DNA of 64,000 bases. It comes from Drosophila pseudoobscura (taxonomy: Eukaryota; Arthropoda; Insecta; Diptera; Drosophilidae). The position numbers and the translations under genes were made by a program. A model generated the notes under the pieces. That model was not told where the DNA came from, did no database searches, and worked only from the letters and a program-made list of their open reading frames with translations. Each line of letters begins with the position of its first letter. Position 1 is the first letter of the stretch. Below, piece after piece: positions 1 through 12,377 of this stretch. The DNA is taken from contig NC_046683.1 of the NCBI RefSeq assembly GCF_009870125.1, positions 15,633,001 to 15,697,000 on the forward strand, given 5' to 3'.

Positions 1-169
1 TAATGCGTTCAACTGAAGCGAGTCCCCCATTTCAAGGATTCATGTGTACATACATATGTATTGTCGCATTCAACAGCATTCAACAGCATTCAACAAAAAT
101 GAATTGATTTAATTTGTGGCCAAAGTGTCGCCCATTAAACTTCGGTACTAACGAACTAAAATGTTGCCA

Positions 170-187
170 CACACACACACACACACG
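170..187. repeat. (CA)n microsatellite
   Basis: A run of CA dinucleotides with an adjoining GTGTGT stretch, in non-coding DNA. Confidence 0.8.
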
Positions 188-3122
188 TGTGTATCTTTGT
201 GGGAGAGGAGAGTGTATCCATGAGAATGTATCTATCAGCATGACTGTGTCTGTGTGTGTGATAAAATGCGAGTGTAGCAATCAAACTGTTGATTCCAGCC
301 CAAGGGGCATGCGGCAAAAACAAAAATAATAAAAATGGCATCCGTTTTCGCTGTCGCTGTTTCACTGTCGCTGTGGATGTCGCTGTCTTTGTGGCAACAC
401 CCTCCCGCCCCATCTGACCAGCGAAACCCCTCCCCGCCATCCCATCCCCTAGGGGTGGGCATTTTCTTCACTGTCTATGCCCTACAGAGCGACGTTGACA
501 GCGCGCATACGAGTACGACTAGAGGGGGCGACCAAGAGACCATAGAAATTTATGCCAAATTCCATTCGCTATGACGCCAGACATTCACTTCGATGTGGCT
601 CTGGCTCTCACCTCTCGCGATGGCCACCACCCACGGCTATGGGAATATTTCCTTGACTTTATTTCGGATCAGATCCCGATCCCCCCACACCCGCACACCC
701 CAAACGTTTGTAGCTGCTGGGTGAATATTGCATCAGTTTTCAATGCAAGTTTCAAGTGGTTGTAAATATTTTCATGACATATGGCACCGCATCGCTCCTG
801 ATGGTGAGGTTTTACTGTCATTGGAAAATGGTTTTCTATATGAACTATTTGCAAAGCAATCATTTGATGGCGGTAAGCACCAGCAGGATAATATATGTGC
901 ATACGACTGCCATGGCATACAAAAAAATTGAATTCCTCTTTAATATCATATGTAGATATTTAAATGTTGAAAGCCAAAAAAATGTTTTTCAATTATATAA
1001 GTGCAAGATATTATTGAAATAATAGTTTATTGATAATATTGAATCACGATAGGCTGGTAAGTGTAAGAACAATTATTTTAAACACCACGGCGCGATCTTT
1101 CGATCTCGATATTATTTCTAGCTGCCGTCACTCTTTTTTGTTCTTCTTCTCTGCTGGGCTTTCCTTCTGCCGGTGCTGCTTATCTGCTGTTAACCTGCTG
1201 TTGATCTCGTTCCTCTGTTAGTCTGCTGTTACTCTACTGCTACTCTGCTGTTAATCTGCTGTTGCTGCTGCTCCCCGTCGCTAAACACTGCTCCAGTTTG
1301 CCCACTCCGTTTTACATACATATATTACGGTTTGTTTAATTTCTTGTTCTATATTAGCATCTAAATGTATCAGCAGTCAGCAGCAAAGAGAGATAGAGAG
1401 AGAGAGAGACTAGAAAACAGTGCTAAAGTAGACGCGTACTAAATGTTGCCAGACTCTGGTGGCAACACTTAGGAACATCTGATCGTTGTTGCTTTTACTG
1501 GTACATGAGTCTGTGGGGTAGGGCAATGTCATGAACTACATACATATGTATAAGGTCTTTAATTAACATTTAAAATGCATTTTTTGCTCACATCGTAATT
1601 TAAGGTATTTTTGCAAGGCATTTTTTCTCTGATTCCGATTCATTTCTCCAAAAGAATGTTGTTAAATAAGTGGTATAAATGCAAATGAAAGTCATTTAGC
1701 TGTTGGCCATAATAACACATAACAGATAGCTGGCTAATTTCTCAAGCTTTGACCTATTCTCAGGGCTTTCAGCATTCTGCTTCTGTTGCTGTTGCTGTTG
1801 TGATGTCAGAAAGTGAAAATTTTCCCCTGCCAAGAAATAGACAAGCGGCAGTCAAAGCGGAAACTTCTTGGGGAGGGAGGAGGCCATATCCTCCTAAAAT
1901 TGCTGGCCAAAAGTCCGCCTCCTGTGTGCAGATACCACACAGTACCATACCACATGCATGCAACAGCTGACGTTGGCGCTGAGTAATCTAATTAAAAGTT
2001 AGTTTCAACTTGTTTTTTAATGATGTCACGCCTTGCGAAATTTGGCGCCTAGCCTGGCCCACTCTCACACACACACAACGCAAGGCAACAAGGCACAAGC
2101 TTTCTCTTTCCCTTTTCTCTTACTGTTTGGCAGAGGATTGTATTTTGCCTTAATTACAATTTATGGATCCTTCAAGTGTTGCTGGCAAAGGGGAGGAAAA
2201 CAAAGCTTATAAAAAGGTAAGCGCCACGGCATCCCCCCCAAAATGGGGTCAAAATCACATAAAAGCGAAAAACATGAAAGAAACGAAATCATCGAGAGTC
2301 GATCCTTTAGATACCCTAGCCACTGCTTAGATTTGTTCTGTTAAGGGTGTGATTGAAATATATATTTGGAAGCCCACAAAGAATTATTTTTTCACCGATT
2401 GTACTCGAGTGAAAGCGGTATTCTTTCACATAAAAGATCCTTGAAAGATCAAAAACATGCAAATACATCTACTTAATGGTCAAACATCTCCTTAAAATCA
2501 AAATTCCCTCTGCAGAAGAGTGCAAAGTCCAAAGGGTGGGAGGGAGACGAGCGAGAGCAAAGCGATGTAATTACATAAAAGCTTAAGAAGAAGCAGCACC
2601 AGAAGGAGCAAGCAAGAGCAGCTACAAGGGCAACGCACCATGCAAATAACAGTAAAAGAACAGGAACTAGCACGGCGAAAGCAACAGCAACAAGAGCAAG
2701 TACGAACAACAGAGCAATAGCTAGAGAGAGTGCGAGAGAGAGAGGGGGAGGGGGGAGAGAGAGGGAGAGGGAGGTAAGTGTGCCATTTGCCCATACGTTG
2801 AGTGAGAGTTCATTTGAGCGGAACTCAAAATGAAAGAGAATCCGGATGCCGCCTGCGCAGTGGGGAGCGAGAGCAGCCAAGCGGGAGCATTACAGCAGCG
2901 TAACAGTGGGACAAAGTGTGAGAAAACTGAAACTCAATTACACTATTGCTTACATTTAAAAACAGAATAGAATATTCTCAAACAGAAACCAAATTCATTT
3001 AATTCAATTAAGTAAATAAACACCTGGAGACCTTAAACCTTAAAGAGCCCCCATTGAAGACAGAGGTAACCTCTCTTCTGGTACATATTGTGGCTTCAAA
3101 AAAGAGCAGTCTTCCCAAAACT

Positions 3123-3535
3123 ACACTCAGAGAAAAAGAGCACTATGAATCGACTTCTTACATAGAGATTTGAAAATGTATACCAATACATTTATAACGA
3201 GTGTGGAAATTGTATCAAGAAAGAATTTTTACTTATATTTTAGAATTTAAATACAATATAATATATTTTATGAAAATATTTTATCTACATAGTTATTATA
3301 TTTCATTTCATTATTTTATATTTGAAATAAATAGAAATATTTAATATATAAATTAAATATGTTTCATGTTTAGTTTAAATGTTCTTTATATTTAGATTAC
3401 AAAATTAGAATATATTATTTTAAAATATTATTTTTTATAAATTTATGTTTAAATCAAAGAAAATTCTATTTAATTTCACTTTGTTTGATTTTTTAAACTC
3501 AATATTTAACTAAAATAAGATGTGGTTTTTCTCCC
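3123..3535. repeat. AT-rich element with ACTCAGAGAAAAA end
   Basis: The block begins with CACTCAGAGAAAAA and continues as about 400 bp of very AT-rich DNA full of ATATTT and TTTAAAT words, ending abruptly at GC-richer DNA near 3535. A block at 19113 starts with the same word, and the blocks at 7780-8015 (inverted) and 61115-61495 have similar edges. I read these as one degenerate dispersed family. No terminal inverted repeat or target duplication could be fixed by eye. Confidence 0.4.
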
Positions 3536-6500
3536 CGCAGACGGCGTGGGGGTGGGGGGAGGTGAAAGGTTTTTCTGTGACGTAGGAAACTTCTAAACAC
3601 TAACACGTACATAACCCACGAAATCCTTCAACCCACTGTGCCACGTAGCGTAGTTCCGCTCTTCCCAAGGCATTGACATTGGGCGACAATTGTGTCAATC
3701 CACACACCCACACAACCACTTACACACACACATGCACACATGCACACACACCCACATACATCTCAAAATAGTCACATATGCTAGGCTGCTTGGCTGCTTG
3801 TCTGCGGCTACTGGCCAGCGTTTTATTTGCTCCTTTTTATTTAGCTTTTTTTTTTTGCCGGTTCCGGGGGCCGGGTTCCGTCTTATATAAGCCCGATCTG
3901 ACAACCCCAAATGACAAACAAAAATCCACCCGAAACTCTGCTAAATTTGGAAGCCCGAATTATATAAGCCTACGTTGCGGCGTGTCCTGTCCGACGCCCA
4001 CTGACGTCACTCGGACCGCTTTAATTGCTGCTGTTAAACAAAACTAACCAAAAGGCTGAACAACAAAAACAAAACCGAAAAAAAAAGAAATACATCAAAA
4101 ATAAATCAAAAGCAAAGAACACATTTTGAAACACATGCAGACAGAACAGACACAGGCCATAATTTTAATTACCTAAACAAACTGAAAATTCCAGACCCAG
4201 ACGAAGACCCAGACCCAGAGCCACGACGATGACGAGTTAGAAACTTGCTTGCAATTAATAAAGTTTCACTTTGCCTTTCCCCTGCCGCCCCTGCCGCCCC
4301 TTTTCCAAAGTTTTCTCTGTTTTTATTTTGTGTTTGGGTAAACAACATTCGGAAACATCAGCCAGCAAGTGGAGACCCAAGGCCTTTGATTTACTCCATA
4401 TACCCGTATGTACATTGTACCTGCCACAGATACATATAAATGGGATGGACTGATGGCAATTCAACCCTTCATGTCTCACGCACAGCCGATAAATGATAAG
4501 TGATAAGTGTCTCTCGTTGGCAGCCTCTTGCCTTGCACCTTCATTTGAGATCTGATTAGCAGGTATCCCTTAGTCCCTTAGTCGAAATATCCATCCATCG
4601 TCGTGTGTTTGGGCTCTAAATGCTGTGTTTGCCTTTTCGGACAGAGCTTCGATATTCGCCTGGGATGCTGCTCACTGGATATGATACTACAGACCTCAAG
4701 CCCTTAGCCCGTGGCCAGCTCCATCCCCATTCAAGCGCCGTGGGTTGCGGGGCCTTTGTGGCTCTAAATGCAGGCACAAGCATTTTTCCCTCAAGCAGTT
4801 AACAAGACCAACAAATTGAAAGGTTTTGCCCCAGCCACTCGTAAGCCGACTGACTTGCTGACCAAAAAGGACAAACTATTTGATGGCTTCAATGAAATGA
4901 AAGAAGGTGCCAGTGTTGAATGGCAGGGTAGAGACCGAGAGAGTCCTTCAAATCCTGTGTAAATATCCGTAAGTGGTTTGGTCTTTGCGACCAGACGAAT
5001 GCAATCTCTTTAAATTTATCCCTAAGTTCTTTTTAAACGACACCAAGTCTCCCACATTAAAAGAAAAACCAAAAAAAGGGCAGGCAATTGACTTTTTATC
5101 GTTTCAATTTGGAAGTACTCTCATTTAAACAGTTCAAAGGACAATAATCAAAGCAACAACACCGAGTGTCCACAGCAAAGGTACCTACATACATCTTATA
5201 AATTGTTCGATTATTCCACTTATTCAATTATATCCGGGGGCTAATTTTTTTTTGCCAAAGATTCCCCTTTTCTGGTGGCTGCCGTGAAAAAAGCCACATT
5301 CCTTCACCAGCGGGGGAGGTTTTTTGCAAATATTTTTTTATTTCATGCTACATTTTTCTTCATAAAATTAAAAACAAATACTTGTTTATTAAATCATAGG
5401 TTTTTTCTTAAACATTTTTTTAGTAAAAGAAAAACAGTATTCATAAATAAAATTGTTTCCAAATCCAATAATCTAGTTTTTTTCTCCAAGTAAAATGCAA
5501 TCACAAAGTAGTTCAGACTTTATTGTGAAAATGAATTATTACTAAATATATTCCCAAGGGTAAGAAAAGATCTTGTTATTATATGTAGAAACAAGCCACA
5601 GAATCAGTTTGAAAATATTGTTGAGATAGCATCTGAAGTGCATCAATATTTTGACTGAATGGGATTTTTGGGAGAAAAAATAGTACAAACCTTAGGAACA
5701 ATCTCATATCTCTTGAGAGCAATTATATATGTAATATCTTTAAATGAAGTTCAATGAGCCAGTGTAATGTTTCAACACAATATTGGACTCTCCTGATAAA
5801 TGCGAATACATAGTTAAATGTATGTCCATATGTACATATCTATCTTTTAGGCCGTTTGGTTATGTTCCATTATCAGTGGTGAGGCCAAGGCGAGGTTTCC
5901 GTATCTTATCTTCTATATAAAATTGCCAACTTCCATTCATTAAACATTAAAATTGTTTGCCCACCATTAATGAATATGTACCATGAATTATCTGTACCGA
6001 AGTCTATCCGTACTGGCGTCCGTTCCGTCTCTGGTTCTGTGTTCGAGCCAAAAATAATCCCATAAAAGATGCTGGCAAATAATAAAGAATGAATGAAAGC
6101 ACATGAAAGAGGGTGTAGTGTGGTAGCGGGATGGGGGGTGGCGGGGAAACACTTTTCCGCTGGCACCTGCATAAAGAGAGCCGACCATAAAAGCCAAGGA
6201 AAATAAATCAAATCCGACCCCAAGAAAAGCAGCCGAGGCTGACCACGAGAGTCGATGATTTTGATACCCTTTGCAGATCCAACGAGCATTTAGCTGTAGA
6301 TGCTGCAAGCCCGAAACACTCTTTGGAAGGGTACAATTGTCCAAGCCAAATAATTCAAATTGAAAAGCATTAATTAAGCCATAACAATAAATACATTGAG
6401 ACTGGGACTGGGACTGGGACGACCCGTTGCGAGATTTGTATTCAATAATTCGCAGAGCGAAACATTCAGAAATAGGCATTTCGGAATACACATTTATGCG

Positions 6501-7779
6501 AAAATATTCATCATTTCTCAAGGAATTCTGTGCGGCTTTTTCACCAATCAAAATTTTGTTTACAGCGGGGCCCACAAAAATGTTTATTAGTCACCGTGGA
6601 GCCGTCATCGTTGTCGTCTGTTAATTAAATGCCAAGAAATGGCATTGAATGGAAAAGCAAGAAACAAAAAACATTACTTTCGGTGCCAGGGACATGGGAA
6701 AACAATTAAAAAACATTAGAGCAGAACTCGATTTGCTCTCGTTCTCGAGGGCGATGGGGAGTGGGGACTGGGGATGTCAGGCTCTATAATTGCTGGCAAT
6801 TTGTGAGGAAAGTGCGAGAAAATAAAACATAAATTATTGCTCTATAAATATTTCGGCAGACGCTTTGAGCAATAATTTTATTTGGTTTTTTCCCATTTTG
6901 TTTTTCTTTAATTTGTTTCGCTTTTTATATTCGTCAAGAGTTTTATTTCTGAGGCCGCCGCTCGTGTGCGTGTGTTCTGCTTTCAATTGAGATGATTTCT
7001 TTGACGTTGTCACACAGAAAAGAAAAAGGAAAAAAGAACATAATAATAATGGAATTTGAAATGGAAAAGAAAAAGAATTATAACGAGCTGAATGGAAAAA
7101 TTGTTTTGCAGCCAGAGCCACAATGATGTTATTAAATTTGCGACTATGGCAACGGCTATTGCAATAAATAGAATCGTATTTTTTTGGTGGAAATTTTATA
7201 AGCAAAAGCAGTGTCCCCCCGGGGGGAAGCGGACTGTTAACTTTTCTCATCTAAACAAACAAGAAATTAACAAACAAAATCACATTCACAATAACAAAAG
7301 CTTTGGGCATTGGTTAATAAAGAGCATTAGCCGGCTCGGTTTAAGGCGCCCACCAACTATGAATTTTATGCATTTTAAATATGTCATTTTTTAACATTTG
7401 TTTTTTTACCCAATATGCAAACAAAAAACAGAGGGAAAAAGTTGCAATTTGCATTCCGTGTGAATTATGCATGGACCAGGGTCCACATGCATTTTTAATT
7501 GCTTAATTTTTGGCTCTAATACGCTTCATTAAGGAACAGTATAACTGAAAGCCGGCGCCAACTAAAAGCTAATAGCGATGTAAAATATGAGAAAGGGCGG
7601 CCAGAGTCGACTCTCGTCAGAGTTTAAGGGGGAGATAAAACCCAACGTTCCAATGAGAGCTATACGATATATCTATACGATCGACTTCTATGCAGCGCAA
7701 GGCAAAAATCGGGCTCGTCTTAAAGTTTCAGACAGTCTAATCTTAGGAACGCATTTAATAATGAAATTAAATCTTTATT

Positions 7780-8015
7780 TAGGTATTTTTTAATATATTT
7801 GAATAATATATACATATACGTATATATATATGTATATATGTATACTATATTCAATTTTCTGCCAATATATTTAATCTAAATATGAAATATATTCAATTAA
7901 AATATGAGAAATATTTATTTCAAATAGAAAATATATGTAATCGAATATTTGCATTCCCATTATAAGTATTGTATTCAATTGTAAATCGAATTGCAAATAT
8001 TCGATTTCTCTGGGT
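7780..8015. repeat. AT-rich element, inverted copy
   Basis: About 235 bp of ATAT/AAATAT-rich sequence with a (TA)-rich core (7800-7850). Its right edge reads CGATTTCTCTGGG, the reverse complement of the CAGAGAAAT-like edge of the blocks at 3123 and 19113. Probably the same degenerate family in opposite orientation. Confidence 0.35.
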
Positions 8016-8278
8016 TCAGATGGACGGCAACTGCTGATGGTGGAAGCCTATGAATCCAATATAGGATCGGAGGCTATTCCTTCATTGAAAATACATGCAT
8101 ACAAACTAATGTATGGAGGTACAATCTTTCGTGCCTTTCGTGCTGCTTTGTGAAAGGGATAACAATGCAATCCAATCATGCGGCTCCGCACTCTCTCCCA
8201 TTCTCCACTCGAAGTGCATTTTCTAATTGCAACAAAATCCTTTTCACTAATAGGAAAATTGTGTTGTGCCAAGCCCCC

Positions 8279-8341
8279 CCACTGCACCACCCCTCCAGCA
8301 CCCCTCCAGCACCCCTGCACCACCCCTGCACCACCCCTGCA
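8279..8341. repeat. Short CACCCCTGCAC tandem repeat
   Basis: Four to five imperfect copies of an 11-12 bp unit (CACCCCTCCAG or CACCCCTGCAC) follow each other directly. Confidence 0.7.
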
Positions 8342-11300
8342 GCTAAAACATGCTCATGGCAATTTATGCGTATCGCGCATCGCGTTTTTTCCTATTTCCC
8401 CATTTCGCCATTTCCCCTTTCAAGAGTTTTTCTCATTTAATGTATTCCCGGCACGTTGCTCCTGTTGAAGGACTACAACTCGGGGCGTGGCTGGGATAAT
8501 AGACAATTAATTGGCCATATCATGAGCCATTTATGAATTGAAAAACCGCACGAAAAGTCCAAGCGGATTCCAGCCACTTTCAAATCTCGAGGGTAGCAAA
8601 CAATTTTGAGTCGTTTTCCATGTATTTTGTGGTACTACGAATTCATCGGAATTTATGACTGGAAGCCATTTTAGAGATGAGACATTATTTCATGGGAAAT
8701 AAATCCAGCTATCATCCACAAACCGAAATGACAATAATTTACTACCAGCTGCGGCCAAATGGTTGTTTGGCACTTCGCCCCAGGCTCGCCCTGGGCCCCA
8801 ATTTGTTCCCAGGATGCAGCCACTCGGGAGACCTCTATGCAGACCAGATGGCGTTCGATGGGGCGATGGGTGGAGCAGGTGGTGGGGGACCACATGTGTG
8901 GGAGACATTTTCTGTGCCGCCAGCATTGAATATTTCATTGAAATCCAAACAATCGAAGCCCAATCGAAGCAGCCAATCAAACACTTGAGTAAATCGCATC
9001 TGCAGTGATTATTGTTGCCTCAAATAGAACATTTCAATGGCAGCTGAAGCTTTTGGGAGTGCCAGGCTTCTTGGAAAAGTTACGAATGAGAATTAATGGA
9101 AAACAATGCTAAACCTCAGGCGATACTTCTTTGCAACAGTCCTGGAAGCCGGATCGTCTACTGGTCCTTCTGCCTGCCGCTCCATTCAAGGAGCAGTGGG
9201 TGGATCTACTGAATACCTATGAAGCATGGTGGCAGGACCCAGACCATATATGAAGCATGGACAGTGTCCAATGTAGTTCACCACCAAGAAGGATGGGGAT
9301 AACTATGATTCTGTTGGAACTACAATAAGCGATGGTTGTGGGGAGCTTGAGAAAGCAACGATCATCAAAACTCTAACCCTGTGGAAGGAAAAAGGATCAC
9401 TGATGTCCTATCGAATAGCATTTGGCCAGGGACAGGGCACAGTGCTGGGTGCTGATGGCTGGGTGAAAATGGACCCCAGAGCTGAGGTTATTTCATTGAC
9501 CAGGCCAATTTAGCAAATGGCTTTAGAGGGGGTAGGGGGCGGCGCAGGGGTAAGGACTTAACATGCGGGTACACATGATGTCACATTACATGGCTACTTA
9601 GCTATGAAAAGCATTTCAAGTGCTCGCGTGTTGCATACGACGGTGCAGAGCGGCGAGGTGCGGGGCGGCGCTCTCATGTCCTTCCTCCTGCGCTTGCTGT
9701 TTTGATACCCAGTGTTCTGCTGAAGCACATGGGGCATTCTCAGTACTCAGCTGGCATGGGATTATGCATACAGCCATGGAAAAAGTCGCTGAGAATCGAA
9801 TGGTTACACTTAGACCAAAAAAAAAAGGAACAGCAATTTACTATTTGTATAAAAAGTATTTGAACTAAATATATTCGTTACAAATTTAATACGTGATATT
9901 TATTTTAAAGTGTTTTAATATTTTGACTAAACATAGGTCGTATTAAAAATACTTTTTTGATACTTTTATTCATTTTACTTAATTTTAAATTTAATTTTCA
10001 CCAAATCCAAAAACTATAAGTGGATTTTTCCAATAACAATTATTATTTGAAGTAATTTTAAATGCTATTAATCATTTATCATTCATCATAAAATCATTTA
10101 TGTTTTATAGGCTTTTAAAAACATTTAATAAAATATAATTTTAAGCAACAAAATGCTTTTCTATCTTCCATTTTTAATTAATTGTTTAACAAAGCATAAT
10201 TTAATTGTGTCGCATTTTTGGAAAATAGTTTGAAATTGAAATAAATTTTGATTATTTAAACATTTCATATCTCCATTATGAATTTCTTTTAGAAAACTGT
10301 AACTAGTTTTAATTTTAAATTATAAACACATTCACACATTCCCTTCTCTAAATCTTCGATCAAGCCTTTTTGTTGCGTTTCTTCGGGCTCGGTTCTTGGG
10401 CAAGAATAATGGGTACTCGCTAGTCGAGTGCTGTATTGTCTTGTTGTTATTGCATTCAATAGTTGTAGTGGTTAATCAAGTAGTTGTTGCTACTACTGCT
10501 TCTGCTGCTTCTTGTGCTGTTCGGCTTTTGTCTAATTGCATTGGGGACCCGGACCCCATAGCCGTCCCCCATCGCATGATACTTAAATGCATTAAAGCCG
10601 AACCTCAGGAGAATTTCATCCACAAACACAACTACAAGCATGTGTGAATACGTATGGGTGTATGTGTGTATGATGGAGTGGCAGGACTCACTGTATAGAC
10701 GGTACATGTCATTATCAAATTCTAATTGGATAGCTGAAAGATTGATAAGGGAATACCATGCGGAACTAATAATAGTACTTATGTATTAGACGGCGTAACA
10801 GCCCACCAAGGCACTGGCTGTTTTCGTTTGAACCCATTCAAATTGATGGCCATAATGGCAATAAATAATGGACTAGTAGTTGTAGAATTTCTAGGGAGAA
10901 GTGCATGAATATTTTCCAAGAGAAATATAAATGGATTTTAATATATTCCAGCGAATTCTCACTGAATATAAAGAAAGACAAGAGAGAGAACAGAGAGAAA
11001 ATATATCTGCCGCATGCCATATAAAAGATCGTTTATGGGTAGTCGATGTTTGGGAGAGGATCATGATGATGATCATCTGTACATCATGCTGATGGATCGA
11101 ACTGCTGACAATTCAAGAAATATGACTCTACACAATGGCAAATGGGAAACGGAGCTATTCAAACGGTTGTAGTGTGTGGCTGAAAAGCGAAATCTCTCGT
11201 GTTTGAACAGTTGCCAGAGGCGCAAGAACAATTTGGCGAATTATTGTTTGGCCCGAACGCTCTTTGTTACCGAACTATTTGCATTGGTGACACAGTTTAC

Positions 11301-11390
11301 ATTTAGCCAGACCCAGAAAGCGTGCCAGATTCGGGATAAACCCAAAGAGGCTTCGGCTGGAAACTGATCTAGAAAGCAGATCTATTCAGC

Positions 11391-11397
11391 TATAAAA
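11391..11397 (+). promoter_or_regulatory. TATA box of the new-glue-like gene
   Basis: TATAAAA lies 35 bp upstream of a TCAGTT initiator (11424-11429, +1 at about 11426) and 64 bp upstream of the ATG. A strong TATA plus initiator fits a highly expressed tissue-specific gene. Confidence 0.7.
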
Positions 11398-11454
11398 GCC
11401 CCGATTTGGTCTCTGGAAAAGCATCAGTTGTTAGCCAATCCAACTATCATCAAC

Positions 11455-11814
11455 ATGCGGTACTCTTGCGTCCTCCTCCTCCTGGCCCTCTTCGGCTGTG
11501 TCCTGGTCAGACAGACCAGTGGCACCGGCACCGTAACCACCACCGTGGCGACTATCACAATCCCCACCACCGTGGCGAGTATCCCAGCCATCACCACCTC
11601 TGCATCCGCCATCACGACTGCCGCCCCCGCGACCGCCGACACCACAACTACCGCCGCCTCAAGCTCAGCAGCCACAACCGCCGCGCCTTCTACACCATCT
11701 GGGGGCAAGACCAAGGTCAAGCGCCACTGGAAGAGGAAGGTGCACAAGGGCAAGAAGAGGTCCATCCGCCGCAGGAACAGGAACAGGAACAAGAAGGACA
11801 ACAAGAGCGGCTAA
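11455..11814 (+). CDS. New-glue-like secreted Thr-rich protein
   Basis: An intronless 119-residue protein. Residues 1-23 form a signal peptide (MRYSCVLLLLALFGCVLV followed by polar residues). Residues 24-85 are a low-complexity Thr/Ala/Ser/Pro segment of the kind O-glycosylated in secreted mucins and glues. Residues 86-119 are very basic (Lys/Arg/Asn/Gly, with RNRNRNKK near the end). Signal peptide, Thr-rich middle and basic tail, with no cysteine after the signal, is the plan of the D. melanogaster new-glue (ng-1, ng-2) larval salivary-gland proteins, nested in the dunce intron close to Notch. Position therefore supports the call. Known for the family: expression in third-instar salivary glands and secretion. 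Promoter: TATA at 11391 and TCAGTT at 11424. The ATG at 11455 is preferred because it opens the signal peptide. Which ng paralogue it matches, or whether it is an independent mucin, cannot be told by eye. Confidence 0.75.
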   Translation: MRYSCVLLLLALFGCVLVRQTSGTGTVTTTVATITIPTTVASIPAITTSASAITTAAPATADTTTTAASSSAATTAAPSTPSGGKTKVKRHWKRKVHKGKKRSIRRRNRNRNKKDNKSG

Positions 11815-12029
11815 GCTACGTCTGACTTTAGATCCACAAATGTAATCCGTAAATGGAGCCACAAGTGGACACCATAATGATACCTACCAATTCCGATACT
11901 GATTCCGACCCAAACGAATTCCTGATAACTTAATTTTCTAATTTTAATGAATGTTTTTGAATAGTTTTAAGGCAATTAAAAAATTTTATTTAATTTATTT
12001 GATGGCTTAACATGAACTCTGTCAGAATA

Positions 12030-12377
12030 TCAAAGTGTGCCGTGGGCTGGGGCTGGCTCTGTTGGGTATGGCAAGTGTTGTCTATCCCGCAACTGGGCCA
12101 CGTATAGATCCTGGCGAAAGTTTCCCTCAATGCCGAGCAAGGTATCCACGCGTGTGACCCCTGGGAAGCAGCTGCTGTCCTTTCTGCCAGGCCCCAAATT
12201 GGCATTGCCCTCCTCTCTGGTCAAGCAGCTGCGTCTTGCCCCTTATTTTGGTCCTTATGGAGTAGAGTGCAGAATGGATGAGATCTCCTGTGAAATATAT
12301 CCCGTATAGATCGGCTGTTTCGCTTTTGTTTCTACCTCAGAGCCCAACGGGCTCGATTCGCCCAGCGAATTATCCAT
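12030..12377 (-). pseudogene. Possible broken gene, two in-frame TAA codons
   Basis: A minus-strand frame of 116 codons from an ATG at 12377 to a TGA at 12030 is interrupted only by two TAA codons four apart (codons 41 and 45). Both halves have protein-like composition: an acidic/Ser start (MDNSLGESS), then PIYTGYISQEISS, and after the stops a segment with VTRVDTLLGIEG and RQDLYVAQLRDRQ. Two AATAAA signals follow the end on the minus strand (about 12003-11990), converging with the new-glue-like gene. No consensus splice pair removes the stops cleanly. It could be a pseudogene, a gene with unusual splicing, or chance. No family was recognised. Confidence 0.3.

Larger units (their letters stand above)
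1..11390. other. Non-coding stretch, probably intronic
   Basis: No convincing gene is seen. The stretch is AT-rich with CA, GA and poly-T runs and short Drosophila-style runs of tacatacatatgta. Open frames here, the longest about 195 codons on the minus strand at 5988-6575, start at non-ATG codons or have simple-sequence composition, and their lengths fit chance. Two AT-rich repeat-like blocks (3123-3535 and 7780-8015) and a possible decayed coding patch (9134-9513) lie inside and are described separately. By synteny with D. melanogaster, where glue genes are nested in the large dunce intron, this is probably dunce intron; that is inference. Confidence 0.5.

Noticed and set aside
5988-6575. 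195-codon open frame on the minus strand
   Set aside because: It starts at GTG and has no recognised domain. About one open frame of this length is expected by chance in a window this size.
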